Origin: Ophiothrix spiculata
Taxonomy: Eukaryota; Echinodermata; Ophiuroidea; Amphilepidida; Ophiotrichidae
Reading direction: 5' to 3' (one strand)
NCBI GenBank assembly: GCA_000969725.1
Contig: JXSR01S010309.1
DNA: 21,341 bases
The notes below the pieces were generated by a model. The model was not told the DNA's origin and searched no databases. It saw nothing but the letters and a program-made list of their open reading frames with translations. A program made the translations under genes and the position numbers. Positions within the stretch are counted from its first letter, which is position 1. Every line of letters starts with the position of its first letter. Shown here one piece after another: positions 1 through 11,861 of the stretch.

Positions 1-690
1 ATATCTATTGTAACTCTCTAATTCATTTGCTATCAAATAATTTGAACATATAGTGTGTTTGATGTTGCTTTGAAGTCAATTAACCCATTTTAGCGAATTA
101 AAAACGTATTTTGGCGGCCATTTTGGATCTAAGTACAGGCATTATTTTGAATTTTAAGCTTGTTAACAGCCTAATTTGGGGACAAATAAATTTGTTGTAA
201 CTCTAAAAGTCATTTGCTATCGAATATTTTGGACATATAGTGTGTTTGATGCTGTTTTAAAGTCCATTAACCCATTTTAGCGCATTTGTTTTGGCGGCCA
301 TTTTGGATCTCAGTACAGGCAATATTTTGAATTTTAACCTTGTTAACAGCCTATTTTGGGGACAAATACATCAGTTGCAACTCTCATAGTCATTTGCTAT
401 CAAATATTTTAAACATACAGTGTGTTTGATGCTGTTATAAAGTCCATTAAGCCATTTTAGCGCATTAAAACATATTTGGCGGCCATTTTGGATCTCAGTA
501 TAGGGGCCATTTTGAATTTTAAACATGTTTACATTATAATTAGGGGACAAATGATCTTGTTGTAGCCCTACATGTCATTTACTGTTGATTATTTATGATA
601 ATTTGCATTTCAAAGGATATTTTGGTCAATTTTGGTTCAAATATGCTACTTTGGTGGCCATTTTGGCGGCCATTTTGGATTTTGAGGTCA
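1..690. repeat. Tandem repeat array, ~180-187 bp unit, about 3.5 copies
   Basis: The unit recurs with anchors TTGTAA or similar at 8, 195, 375 and 560, giving spacings of 187, 180 and 185 bp. Each full copy carries, in order, a TAGTGTGTTTGATG-like segment, CCATTTTAGCGCATT, the motif GGCGGCCATTTTGGATCT (113, 293, 478) and a TTGTTAACAGCC-like segment followed by GGGGACAAAT. The first copy is cut by the window edge. The fourth (from ~548) decays quickly and keeps mainly the GGYGGCCATTTTGG words near 653-677. Copies differ by point changes and small indels, so the array is not freshly homogenised. It could be a minisatellite-like array, or the internal repeats of a larger transposon that lies outside the window. 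No protein is encoded. Confidence 0.9.
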
Positions 691-880
691 AGGTGACTCC
701 AAATCATAAATTTTGTCCTCCCATTGCGTTTCTCATACCAAAATTAGTGGGAATTGACACCTCAACTGTCATTTTTGGCCAACAAATTCAAGAAATATAA
801 CTTTATTAGTTTTCCAAGATGGCGGCGGCGGCCATTTTGAAAAACGTGTAAAATTACAATGTTCCCGCCATTTTGGCGAG
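650..880. promoter_or_regulatory. Cluster of YY1-like and E2F-like motifs
   Basis: Two CCATTTTGG words lie in tandem at about 653-677. At 816-826 AAGATGGCGGC matches the known YY1 consensus exactly, and it runs straight into an opposed GGCGGCCATTTTG, making a GC-rich inverted pair (816-840). At 862-879 TTCCCGCC followed by TTTTGGCGA resembles back-to-back E2F half sites inside the near-palindrome CGCCATTTTGGCG. The sequence shows the motif matches; a regulatory role is inferred only. The words may simply be remnants of the adjacent tandem repeat. No TATA box, initiator or downstream coding exon was recognised. Confidence 0.3.
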
Positions 881-1949
881 GTGCATAGGAGCTCATTTTT
901 TTAAATACCACTTGCCCTTGCTAAATCCACTGAGAAACTTTGGTATGCTAAAAATGGTCAGCAAACCTCTGAAAATGACTCTACTAAAGTCCCCATTGTT
1001 TCATCTTCAATTATTCTTTACTTTTTGAAATAATTGCATTCGAATGGCGCTAAGTGGGGGTGTAAAGATGCAAGGGTGCGGATGCAACCTAGCAAGTACG
1101 TATGCATTACAATGCAATTAAGCTAATTGAATTGACTATACGATGCATTATAGGCATTGGCTTATTACCTGTCTTTGTACCTACTGAAGGGTTATTATTT
1201 ATGAACAAATGAAAAATCAGTGATTATGAAAAGAAATTGTGGATGATTATGAAAAGAAATTGTGAATGAAGTCATATATTGGTATCTGCAGAAATGGATG
1301 CCAATTGACTTTTAAGAAATATTTGATCACACTTTAGCTCAGTACAGAAGCAAATTCCATCATTATAAGTTTGGTTTATTTAAAAGTATATAGCACTCCC
1401 TTCATATATCAAAGGGTCAAATTATTGAATAACATACAGTTATAAAGATATGATGAAATCAATTATGGTACCAGTTTTGCATGAAATTCTATACTTGCAC
1501 CTTATATGACATTTGTTCCACCATGTATATCCACTTTTTTGTGGTTTGTCGACGATCCTAGCAATCATAGCTCTACAATGATATATACTTTACTGGGACT
1601 TTAACACAGGAAAAGAAATGCTATGCATTAAAAAGAAAGGACATGCAAATTCCATTCTACATCGGTGTGTAATGCAGATTCGTCCCACCTCATAACACAA
1701 CGCCATTAAAACAATTTATTCAAACATTTATTCATTTATGATTTTAATGTTATTCTGTATTATTTAATCTGATCTATTACTAATCTTATGCTCAGTGTGA
1801 AACAAAGTCAACATGAATATTAGCAATTCCCTGAAGTTGGTATGCATAAAATATAAGAAATATTTCGACCAATCACATACAAGCTCATTAGTATGCATGT
1901 TTCAGTCAACAAAATTTTCTGGCTAGCTTGCAATAAAAGTGAAAAACAA
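881..1949. other. AT-rich unique stretch with a 23 bp micro-duplication
   Basis: No gene, RNA gene or inverted-repeat element was recognised. The only clear local structure is a direct duplication of TGATTATGAAAAGAAATTGTG at 1221-1241 and 1244-1264. Open frames are short and interrupted. Confidence 0.6.
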
Positions 1950-2904
1950 CAATGTCATACTTGCCAACATTGCAAAAACAAAAATACTGACAGTTTAGCG
2001 ACGCGTAACGCGCAATACACGGCACGTAGAGCACGGCGCAGTTGTGGCCCCTAACTGGAGTAAAATAATATAATAAGAAAAATCATATTAATGCAAAATC
2101 TATACTTTTAACACATAAAATATCAACATAGAAAAATGTGCTTCCCTGGTGAGTTATAGGCCTTTTAAGTTCAGACTTTGTTATACTTTTACATACAAAT
2201 AGACTTTTTAAAATCGCTCAACCGGACCTATCATACTACCGAAATCTCCGAATTCATTATATATGATGCGTCATGTAATTCTAATAATTTGCAATTTTGA
2301 AAGATTTTAAACTTCAAGAGAGCTAACACACCCACCACACCCCATCCACACCCACATCTATGAAACAATAAATCAAATATTTATAATTGCTAAATTAATG
2401 TATTATATATTGTCTTCAAAATAAAATCAAATAATATTTTCAGTACTCTCTCTCTCTCTTTCTGTTGTTACACTTGGGAAAAAACGTTGTAATCATGTTC
2501 TGACATTCATTACAAAAATCTCTTTTACAGAAGCAGCACTATCACTTCAATAGTGAAATTAACATTGTCTGTATCAGTGACAATTTTCGGCCCTTTCGCG
2601 ACTTGTAACAACCAGAAATGTCCGATATTAACGAAAATTAATGTTTTCTCTTGCAAAATTGAGTCATAATAGGTCTGATAAATACATCTTCCACACTTCA
2701 GACTCATCTCTACATTATTCTGATTTATTTACAACAAAAAATACAACAAGAATTTCTTTAAAAATCACAGAGAAGTTACCAATTATTCATCTTTATTTTT
2801 TTTTCTTCTGAGGAAAATCGGGACAATCCCGTTTTTAGTGTTTTGGGGAGACAGAAAACGGGACAATCCCGGGAAAATCGGGACAGTTGGCAAGTATGCA
2901 ATGT
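1950..2904. mobile_element. 943 bp non-autonomous DNA element with 13 bp inverted ends and 6 bp target duplication
   Basis: The ends CATACTTGCCAAC (1956-1968) and GTTGGCAAGTATG (2886-2898) are perfect reverse complements. Immediately outside both ends lies CAATGT (1950-1955 and 2899-2904), a perfect 6 bp direct repeat; a following C could extend it to 7 if it is not counted in the inverted repeat. The right subterminal region has a small palindrome, CGGGACAATCCCG, at 2819-2831 and again at 2859-2871. The left subterminal region is a CpG-rich island (about 1999-2050) unlike its surroundings. A (CT)7 run sits at 2446-2459. No transposase frame is present; the longest frame is 60 codons. Among known families, 6 bp duplications fit IS3EU and Polinton, and 6-7 bp fits Dada. 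The family here is inferred from duplication length only. Confidence 0.8.
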
Positions 2905-3594
2905 CCAGACCAATACATGATTAGATGGACTAATTTTGAGCTACTTTTGGCTGGTGGTACCATACGCTCACTGCATAAAATTTGCATTTGAAATCGGATG
3001 ATTAAGCTTAAAATTGCAAGTTACCTCAGGGCGAATCACACTAAAATTGCCTCTTTAGTGCTAGTTATAATAACAAAATCTCACTCGCTTAACATGAATG
3101 TGAACTTTGTATTCTAGGTATTATGTTAATGAGGCACTTTTTCTGTCGGCAATTGCTGGAAAGTGTAAAACTGACTTCAGCACTTCTCAGAAAGTCGTGA
3201 TTTGAAACTGACCCCCACCCCCCCCCACCCCAAAAAAAAAAAAAGAGAGAAGAAAACTTGTTACCAAACATACATGCAGGTGTTGAGGTTTAGATGTCAA
3301 TGTTTGATTTATTTATTACAAAACAAAAAAGAATTTAACCAAATGAACTATACCTTTGGCACTACCAGTGACTATCTAAGTTAGTATATGGATGTCAACA
3401 ATGACTTCATATTGTAAGCCATAGTATATACAAGATGCCATAACATCATGTTCAAAATTCACTGATTGGCTTATTAAAATAGGCCTTTGTGAAAAAAACT
3501 TGCAAGGTTAGTTAATATCTTTATTAAATTTATAGATATCAATATACCAATATCTTATTTCAATTATTTAATATTGTTCTGGTTATCAAAGTAC
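2905..3594. other. AT-rich stretch with a C-tract/A-tract
   Basis: No gene was recognised. Positions 3212-3231 are almost pure C interrupted by A, followed directly by a run of 13 A (3232-3244) and a purine-rich AGAGAGA segment. This is a simple-sequence tract and a plausible slippage site. Short overlapping frames on both strands around it arise from the tract and look non-coding. Confidence 0.55.
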
Positions 3595-4135
3595 AGTCAA
3601 GTTTACTTGCTTTTAAAAAGAGGTCATCAAAGTCAATTTCTCAAAATTGACCAAGATATCACAACCTTTTCAGTGCATAAACACATCCTCTTAACAGGTG
3701 ATCAAACACAGGTTACATAGAATACCGAATAACTTGATCACTGTGGCTATATTGGATCATGCTATAATGCAGCCTGCAACGTCTTAGGACAGATGAGCGC
3801 AAATTGTTTTATGTCCACAAGGTAGCAAGAACATGACATATATTGTTAGTGCCAGGCACAATATCTTCAAATCATGATATTGCATGACTGAAATTTGTTA
3901 ATGAAATATTACTATAAACAACAGCTTGAATTTTCAACCAGCAATATACTCTCCAAACTGAATGAAATGAACCCAAATGGCATGAAAATTCAGCAAGATA
4001 CTGGAAACAGACAAAATCTGATAAATAAATACAAAATAACAACTAAGAATTGTTTATTTACAGTGTTCCAGCTAATTTGGTTTTACAACTTGCAAGCAAG
4101 CACTTATAGAATCTTTGCTTCATAACAATTGTCAT

Positions 4136-4449
4136 ATATCTCCCCGGAAAGGCCATCCATATACCAAATCTCCCAAATTTTGAGTCAAATTTAATTAAAA
4201 ACCATATTTTTTCTGCCCAAATTTTTACTATTTTGGCAAAATTATCTGAAGTTTTGAGAAGAAATGTTAAATTTGCACCATTTGGCGCAAATATTAGAAA
4301 ATTTTGAAAAATGAACCCATCAAAATACCACATTTTGCGAAGAAAAGGGACCGACTGAAATACCAGAGAACCTGATTTTGCTACCTGAATTTGTGGCACG
4401 TCCCTGTAACCTCTTTTGGACTAAATACCACCCCCCCCCCCAGATATCT
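4136..4449. mobile_element. ~302 bp insertion with C-tract end inside the first 0.9 kb copy
   Basis: Compared with the second copy of the array, positions ~4142-4443 are extra. The insert starts CCCCGGAAAGG and ends with a pure C run (about 4431-4441) before CAG. ATATCT occurs on both sides (4136-4141 and 4444-4449) and may be a short target duplication. Read on the minus strand, the insert begins with CTG, a G-tract and GTGGTATTTAGTCC. A 113-codon frame on the minus strand spans much of it, but its composition is that of translated AT-rich repeat and no family was recognised. It could be a MITE or a short retroposon. Clear inverted ends were not found, so the class is undecided. Confidence 0.5.
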
Positions 4450-4959
4450 ACTGCTCTACCTATAACTGAAAAGTGATCACATCACAAGGCGTTTGATTTA
4501 ACACTTTAAGTGGCAATAACATTTTTAGTCCCTTCTTCAGAAATGAGTTTGAAAACTATAAAAGAATATGATAAACAGAGACCAACATTTATAAAATTCT
4601 GAATGATGAATAGAAACATCTGAAAAATTGTGCATGGTTGTCACTCATACATAAACTTCTATGATTCTCATTGATAAAGTAGTCCACATAATTAACTCTT
4701 CTATGGTATCCTATTAACAATATAAAATTTCATGACCAATTTCTTTCCTACCAAAATAAAATACACTACACCTGCATTTAGCCACAAACTTCAGTTAATA
4801 AAAAAAGTGATCTTAAGGTCATCAAACTCAATTTCTCAATATTGTTCAAGATATCACTTTCTTCCGAGTGAAGAGCAAACACTTTTCCCAACAGGTGATC
4901 AAACACTTAATGACACAAAATACTGAATACCTTGATCACTACAGCTATATTGGATCATG

Positions 4960-5216
4960 CTGTAAAACAAACCGAAGTTTCTCAGACAGATGAGCACAAA
5001 TTGCTCTGTTTCCATGGTTACAAAAGTGTGTCAATTACCCTTAGCACCAGGTGCAATACAACCTTTGGTCTAAGTGAAATGCATTTTCATACTGTAAAAC
5101 AAACTTAAATTTCTCAGACAGATGAGCAAAAATTGCTCTGTTTCCATGGTTACAAAAGTGTGTCAATTACCCTTAGCACCAGGTGCAATACAACCTTTGG
5201 TCTAAGTGAAATGCAT
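4960..5216. repeat. 132 bp tandem duplication inside the middle 0.9 kb copy
   Basis: The segment beginning CTGTAAAACAAAC at 4960 recurs at 5092 and runs to about 5216. It is nearly identical over GCTCTGTTTCCATGG, the following TTACAAAAGTGTG and the CAATACAACCTTTGG word. Neither the first nor the third 0.9 kb copy has it doubled, so it arose after the array formed. Its higher identity also makes it younger than the array. Confidence 0.85.
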
Positions 5217-6170
5217 GAAAACTTTTGCATTATTCATAAAAAAAAGATATTACTTTATAAAACAGCTGTATGAATTTTTAACCACCAATAAACTTTCAAA
5301 CTCAGTTGAATACACTGGCACCAAAAAAAGGCATTCAAATACAATGAGAAATTGGAAATAGGCAAGAATATCTCATTTAAATGAAGAAGATAAGAATTTT
5401 TAGAGTATTAATTTCTGGAATTGTTCTACAAGTGATGATGATAAAATATTTGTTTCAAAACATTTGTCTAAAACCTTCTGCTTTGATAACTGAAAACTTT
5501 TTGGGCCATGGGCAGTTGTCTAATACTTAAGGAGCAATAGGAATTTTAACCTCTTTCCCAGCTTCTGAAAAATATGCATGTTACAACACATGGACAAAAA
5601 TAGATAAAATTTGACTGAGTAACATTGGGGAATGTGTACACGTTTGTCACTGGTATAGAAACTTCCGTTATGTCTCTTGAGAAAGTACTCAATTACCTAA
5701 ATTAAGTTAGTCAACATTATGTTTTATATGTTAGTCATCATTATATTGTTTTATATGATATAAAATGACAATATAAATTTTCACTTCTAAAACTGCTTTG
5801 CTTGACTAAGCAAAATCAACTACACAACTTTTAGCCACAATGTTCATTTAATGAAGAAAGTAATCTTACAGGTCATTATACTCGATTTCTCAAAATTGAC
5901 CAAGATATCATTTCCTTCTGAGTGAATAGCAAACACTTTCCCAACAGGTGATAAAACACTTAGCGACACAGAATACTGAATAACTTGATCACTATGGCTA
6001 TACTGGCAAGCTGTAATGCAACCTCTATAATGTCTTAACTGATGAGTAAAAATTGTTCTGTTTCCAAGGTAACAAGGGTACGTAAAATTAAGTTAGTGAC
6101 AGGTGCAATACCATCTTTGGTCAGAGTGAAAAACTTCAAATTATTGAATATATGTAAACGATAGGGCTTA

Positions 6171-6422
6171 GATACACTTCATGATTTTTGTAGTCATTTT
6201 CATCCAATTTTTTTTTCATGGTGTGAAATTTTTACAATGGAGTACAATTTTCATTTAGAATTAACACTTTCTTTCTTAATTTGCATGTGATGTGTGATAC
6301 ACTTCATGATTTTTGTAGTCATTTTCATTCAACAATTTTTTTTCATGGTGTGAAATTTTTACAATGGAGTACAATTTTCATTTAGAATTAACACTTTCTT
6401 TCTTGATTTGCATGTGATGTGT
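6171..6422. repeat. Two-copy 125-126 bp tandem duplication
   Basis: The block starting GATACACTTCATG at 6171 repeats at 6296. It is near-identical through GGTGTGAAATTTTTACAA and ends GCATGTGATGTGT (6295 and 6422). Differences are confined to a few bases and an insertion near the T-tract. This is a recent duplication with no coding content. Confidence 0.9.
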
Positions 6423-8500
6423 GATGTTTACATGGTATAAAATTAGTACCATTACAAAAAAATGTTTCAAATGGTGAATTATTATTTACATCAATACATA
6501 GTTCAGATCATAACATATTTTTAGCAGATTGATCTTTTAATGGTGAAACTGACTTCTTCTTGAAAGGTAACCTGATTTTTATTTTGAAGAAAAGACTTGC
6601 TAATACTGCACATTTTTTGAATGACAAAAATTAACATTTGGAATTGTTATCAAGGAGTTAGTCAAGAATCATACTTTATGAGGAATCCGCATTCGTTTAC
6701 AGCTTTCCTTCAGAAAAATAATTTCATTTTAACTTCCATCATAATATTGAGTTTGCTATGATTTTTATTGCAACACAGAAATTTAGTATTAAAATACACA
6801 CCTGGAAAATTAAACTAAATTATTTAATTTATTTTCACTGTGTAGTAGTACTAAAATACACACCTGGAAAAATTTAACATCAATCATTAGTAAATGATTT
6901 TAAAATTAAATACTTTGCTTACCTGTAAAGTACCAAGTAAATAGAAGTTGAATATCAAGGATGGAAATATGCAAAAGAAAAAAGAGAGAAAACAATATTT
7001 TATTAAGAAGATCAAGTTTTGAAATGCATGTATCAAAACAAGGAAGACAGCATATATTTGCAATATCAAACACATAAGAAAACATTGTGTCTAAATTCAC
7101 TCATATTGATCATGTAAATATGAAATTTCTTCAGTCTTAGACACAAAGCAAACAGCCCATATCATCAAGTATGAACTCCCAAATGGCAGGGTGTTTATTA
7201 CATTATTGGTTCCTACAATAAGTAAATTTCAGAGAAATGTAAAGATAATGGATATTTTTGATATTCTTAGTATCTGAATTAAAATCAAACATTGTAGCCA
7301 GCTGTCAAATATCCCCTGGTCTGGTATTAATATTGGACAAATTAAACAATTCTTTTAATTTTAGAGAAACTTGAAACTTCCCAATCGTAGGTTTTTAAAG
7401 TTTATAATTATATGTTAAAAATTGAAAAAGAAAAACAAATTATATACCAATAACCCCCTTATTTTGTCCCTGACATTTTTGAGATCTGCAGCCTAATTTT
7501 TCATATTATTTGAAGAAGTAATCTCTCGTAAGTGTTAAAGTGGATATTTTGTTTTGTTTCACCAAGTGCATATTGTCGATGGTAAGATTATATTCGGAGG
7601 GAGGTGTTCAAAACAAAACTAAAAAGCTGTATGTTCAACAAAATATAATGACCCAACCCTCCGTAAATGAGCTATTTTTCTATTGTATTGTCAAAAAAAA
7701 GGTTGGATGTTATGCTATCGATTCGGTCTTTTTTTCAGAACACCATATCAACATCTTTGTTTGATTTAACGAGCCTCACTGCTGAATGATTTAGGCCTCA
7801 TAAATGTTGTCATTTGTTTTGAATTCCCAGGCCTCAAATAATTGATAACATTATAGGATTTTCAGTTGATGTTAAAAAATATAAAAATATATTTTTAACG
7901 TTGATAGGCTTAGAAGTTTTAGATGCCTGCATTCTATTATTAGATTCCCATCAGTTCAATTCCATGTTCATATATTGACCATTATTCATCAGCTTTGATT
8001 TTTAAATCTACAATCTATTTTTTGTGAGAAAGCTGACTTTATTTAATTAGGGCCTTAAATTTATCTAGCATCATGATACCAAGTTTCTATTGAATTGATT
8101 AGGTAAATCATCCAACCTCTCAGAATGAATGGAATTGTTGACACACGTACAAAACTTTTAATGAAGTGACACAAATATTAAAATCTACTATAGCATTGAA
8201 CTCGTTGGGTTTAGCATCTGAAAGAGGGATTTGAAGGTTAATGCAGGTTAGTTGAGTTTTGTTTCTACAGTTTTCAAGCTAAAAATCTACTCTCAGAAAC
8301 CTCTAACTAGCAAGTGTTAAGTTTCAGTAGAATAACAACGAAATAAAGAAATTGTATTCAAAACAAAAATCCTTCTTTGTTTGGTTGCAATTTCATGACT
8401 TTAATCAAGACTGGTATAAACAATTGTGATATATCCAATCTGACAAAATGCCATATTTACATAGTAACATTGTTCAAACAAAGCAAGACATTTAAATGAA
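6423..8500. other. AT-rich stretch without recognised genes; minor repeats only
   Basis: No gene or RNA gene was recognised over about 2 kb. A short duplication of CTAAAATACACACCTGGAAA-like sequence occurs at about 6788-6810 and 6851-6873, separated by an AT-rich spacer. A small hairpin lies at 7871-7899, where GTTAAAAAATATA faces TATATTTTTAAC. Frames of 60-74 codons on both strands have no family resemblance. Confidence 0.55.
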
Positions 8501-9904
8501 CTGCTTAAGAATCTAGCTGTGTAGGTTTAAAACATTAACTTTCTGGCATTATACATAGATACGAATCAATAAAGTACCACCTTGGGGATATCTCTGCTGA
8601 TCCTTGTTAATTATTTACATGTATACAATCAGACTTATAAATCATTCAAGATACAGTGACTAAATATAATACAAGATTACCTGGAATTGCCAAGAACAAG
8701 AAAAAATACACTGATATAATCAAGAATTTTCAACATGAGAATACCAAATGGTTTTTGTGTAACATAAAGCTTAAAACATTATATATTCTGTAATGTAGCC
8801 TGTAACACACTATATACTGTATGAACAAAATCCAAATGTAATTAGCCATATTTAAGCAACATACACAATGTCATCGGATGTAATTAAAGTTATCCAGTGA
8901 ATTTTAAGCATTTGGAAAAATAGAAGATACTTGTTTCTCTTTAGAATTATCTAATTTTGATCAAAAAGTCAATACAGGGAGAGGTGGCAAATTCTGTCCT
9001 TACACGAAATAAGATAGCTTGAGTAAGAATTTGAAAAAATTTATAATCTATCCTAAAATCAACCAATTTCAGCAGCTAACTTGTAACTGATTTTAAAATG
9101 TATGAGATTGTGTATAATAAGCTTTACTTGGCCTTGGCAAGGTATAAATTTACATATATTTATTATAAACCAAAATGAGAGTATAGTCTTGGAATTGATA
9201 ATAATTCAATGCACAAATGAAAGAAAAAAGTCAATAAGAACTAAAATGTCTCTACATTGGGCATCAATATGTGCATCACAAATTCGATCAACAAATGCAG
9301 GAAGTATCTTTAACGCAGGAACTGTTGACAAACCATGAACGCACAATCTTGTTCTTGTCGTCAAGGTATTTACATAAAGTTTGCTCATTTTTGCTCAAGA
9401 ATCAAGTGAACAAAGATTTAACCACCAACCCCATAAACAAGAACTGTATAAGGATGAACTGGATAAGGCTAACATGGCTGATTGTCTCTTCAACAGATGT
9501 TTTTCACAAGTAAATATGTGAACTAATGAATTTCGCTGTATAATGCCTGGTGTAATCTGATGCCATCAAGTGACAGTTAAGCTTACATGTTTCCATGGAT
9601 AATTGATGAAACGGTTAGATCTAAATGATGCAGCCATGACTTACTGGATAACTTTGGTTATAAAAATATTTACAACAAACTAACAGAAAAAAATACAAGA
9701 TTCATTAGGATGCATTAAGGTGTGGGATTTGTGGAAAATCTAATAGGAACTTTCATATGGCCCTGTGACCATGAATCGTTAATTGTGAAGAAAAATACCT
9801 GAAAACTGCATAAAATAATAACATTCACATTATTCCTTACAGTTAAATATGTGAGCAATGATTGAGTTTTACAAACAAATTTGCAAGACATTATTTAGAT
9901 TGTA

Positions 9905-11525
9905 ACAAATATCATTCAAGGATTCTTAACACGTAAAAAAATCCAAATTTTATCAAAGATATCTAAATGGATGAGGGTATTGATCATGAATTGCTCCCTT
10001 AAACCTTTTTTACGAGAATAATACACTGCATTTCCTCCTACAGCCTGCATTTCACAAAACAATTCAAATCCATTAACTTGTCTTCAAATTGTAAAGAACA
10101 TATGGAAATTCAATCATGTTTCAGAAAAAATAACATTATCCTTCTGGTTCAACTTAATTAGGTGATGTTATCATGTCGATGAAATACTACAGAAGAATGC
10201 TTCAAGTTTCAGGCAATTTTAGATATCGCTGCATTAATGAGACACTGATAATGCACAAAGTTACATTACAACACTGATCTATAGATTCTTCAAATCGCAC
10301 TAAATAAATTATGTATGAGGTATTTTGGCAACTAATGTTTAAATTTCAGATATACTGTAAAATTCTCAAGCAAGCTATGATAACTGAGTCCAGGAACTGA
10401 GTATTATTAAATATGGACGGAGAAGCCTGTGGGCTTATCTTCAGTTTTAGTAAAAAGAACAAAATGTCAAAAATATTTCAACATTGTGTGGAATATTCCC
10501 AGACAATATTTGTAATTTACACTGGGAAAATCAATTAATGATTCTTATATTCTAAATCACCTTTAACTCTTGCTCTTTAACATTTCCGAAAGCTAATTTC
10601 TTTTCTGTATACCTTTAAATGATTTTTTAAAATGCCTATATCCTGAACGTAAAGTTGATTCTTAATTTTGGTTTTCAAGTTATTAGCCTTATCATATTTC
10701 AAATTCTGCATAGGCTTTGGTGTTATAATTAGTAGAAAATCATTCATATCAATATTCTTAAGAATGTAAACGAATTTACAAGAAATGATTCTGATGTGTA
10801 ACATATATCAGTGAAGGATTTTTACAAGTCAAAAATCTAAGTTTTGATAAGAGGAATCTAAAGGGATGAGGCTCTGTAGCATGAATTGCTTACTTTAACT
10901 CATTTTACAAGAACAGTGCACTGTATTTTTTACCTGCAGCATGCATTTCACAAGACAATTCACATCCATTAACTTGGCTTCAAATTGTAAGGAACATATG
11001 AAAATTCAATCATGTTTCAGAAAAAAGAACATTATCCTTCTGGTTCAACTTAATTAGGTTATGTTATCATGTCAATGAATACTACAGCAGAATGCTTCAA
11101 GTTTCAGGCAACTTAAGATATCATTGCATTAATAATATGATGATAATGCACAAGTTACATTACAATACTGATCGATAGATTCTTCGAATCTTACTAAATG
11201 AATTATTTATGAGAAACTTGGCAACTAATATTTGAATTTCAGATATACCATGAAATTCTTAAGCAAGCTACGATCACTATGTATTATCAAATATAGATGG
11301 AAATGCCTGTGGGCTAATCTTCAGGGTTAGTAAAAAGAACAAAATGTGAAAAATGTTGAATTACAACAATGTGTGGAATATTCTCAAACTACATCAATTG
11401 GTAATTTATAATCAGAACTTCAATTAATAAATTTTAATGCTTCTTTACAGGAATGTTTAACTTGTGCTCTTTGACATCTCAGCATATTTCAACTGCTTTG
11501 TCTTAAACTGAAATGCATATTCAAG
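9905..11525. repeat. Two tandem ~0.9 kb sub-units (1a and 1b) inside duplication copy 1
   Basis: Sub-unit 1a (about 9905-10620) and sub-unit 1b (about 10805-11525) align with an offset of 895 bp. Anchors include GGATGAGG (9969 and 10864), the CATTTCACAARACAATTCA block, CATGTTTCAGAAAAAANAAC and the GATATACYRTRAAATTCT block. The second large copy holds only one such unit (about 15725-16445). The stretch between 1a and 1b (~10620-10805) has a 75-codon minus-strand frame with no recognised family. Confidence 0.85.
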
Positions 11526-11861
11526 AGGAAAAAGGTTTGTGTTATATATGTAGAAAATGCAACTGATACAGACTAAAGTAATGCCACTTAGGAACTGCTT
11601 AAAAACTCAACCAGTAGCTGCCTACCTGGTTACCATTGTTCAGTGCTATTAGTTATCCGCTGTTTGTTCATAGAATACGTAGAGATATCTATAGTTGGGT
11701 GCTATATTAGGCAAAAGGCCAAATCTCAAACTTATCAACATTGTCTGTTATTGTCAACAATGTCTATTTTTATTCTATAAATTTCAAAAGTCAACCAAAA
11801 AATATGGATTTGTCAAACAGGTAATATAACTGTATTACATGGTTTGAGAATAAGTTTATAA

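Larger units (their letters stand above)
3595..6145. repeat. Three diverged tandem copies of a ~0.9 kb unit
   Basis: The anchor GGTCATNA followed by TCAATTTCTCAA or similar occurs at 3622, 4817 and 5871. It is followed in all copies by CAAGATATCA, an AACAGGTGAT word, a CTTGATCACT-like word, GATGAGYRNAAATTG and a CAGGTGCAATA-like word. Spacings are 1195 and 1054 bp. Removing the 302 bp insertion in the first interval and the 132 bp internal duplication in the second leaves about 893 and 922 bp, so a base unit near 0.9 kb is well supported. Intervening parts also align, for example the GAAACTT blocks near 4650 and 5660. The last copy breaks off near 6145. Divergence is substantial. No frame is conserved among copies, which argues against coding function. 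Confidence 0.8.

Noticed and set aside
1-690. CRISPR array
   Set aside because: Repeats are ~180 bp, contiguous and diverged, without short repeats and unique spacers; the sequence context is eukaryotic.
3202-3384. Overlapping 60-codon frames on both strands at the C/A tract
   Set aside because: They are created by homopolymer runs and show low-complexity translation (poly-Pro, poly-Lys).
4058-4399. 113-codon minus-strand frame
   Set aside because: It coincides with a repeat insertion in an array copy, has AT-driven composition and matches no family recognisable by eye.
9102-9513. Overlapping 60-80 codon frames at 9102-9513
   Set aside because: The paralogous region at 14620-15040 has frameshifts and stops, so no frame is maintained between copies.
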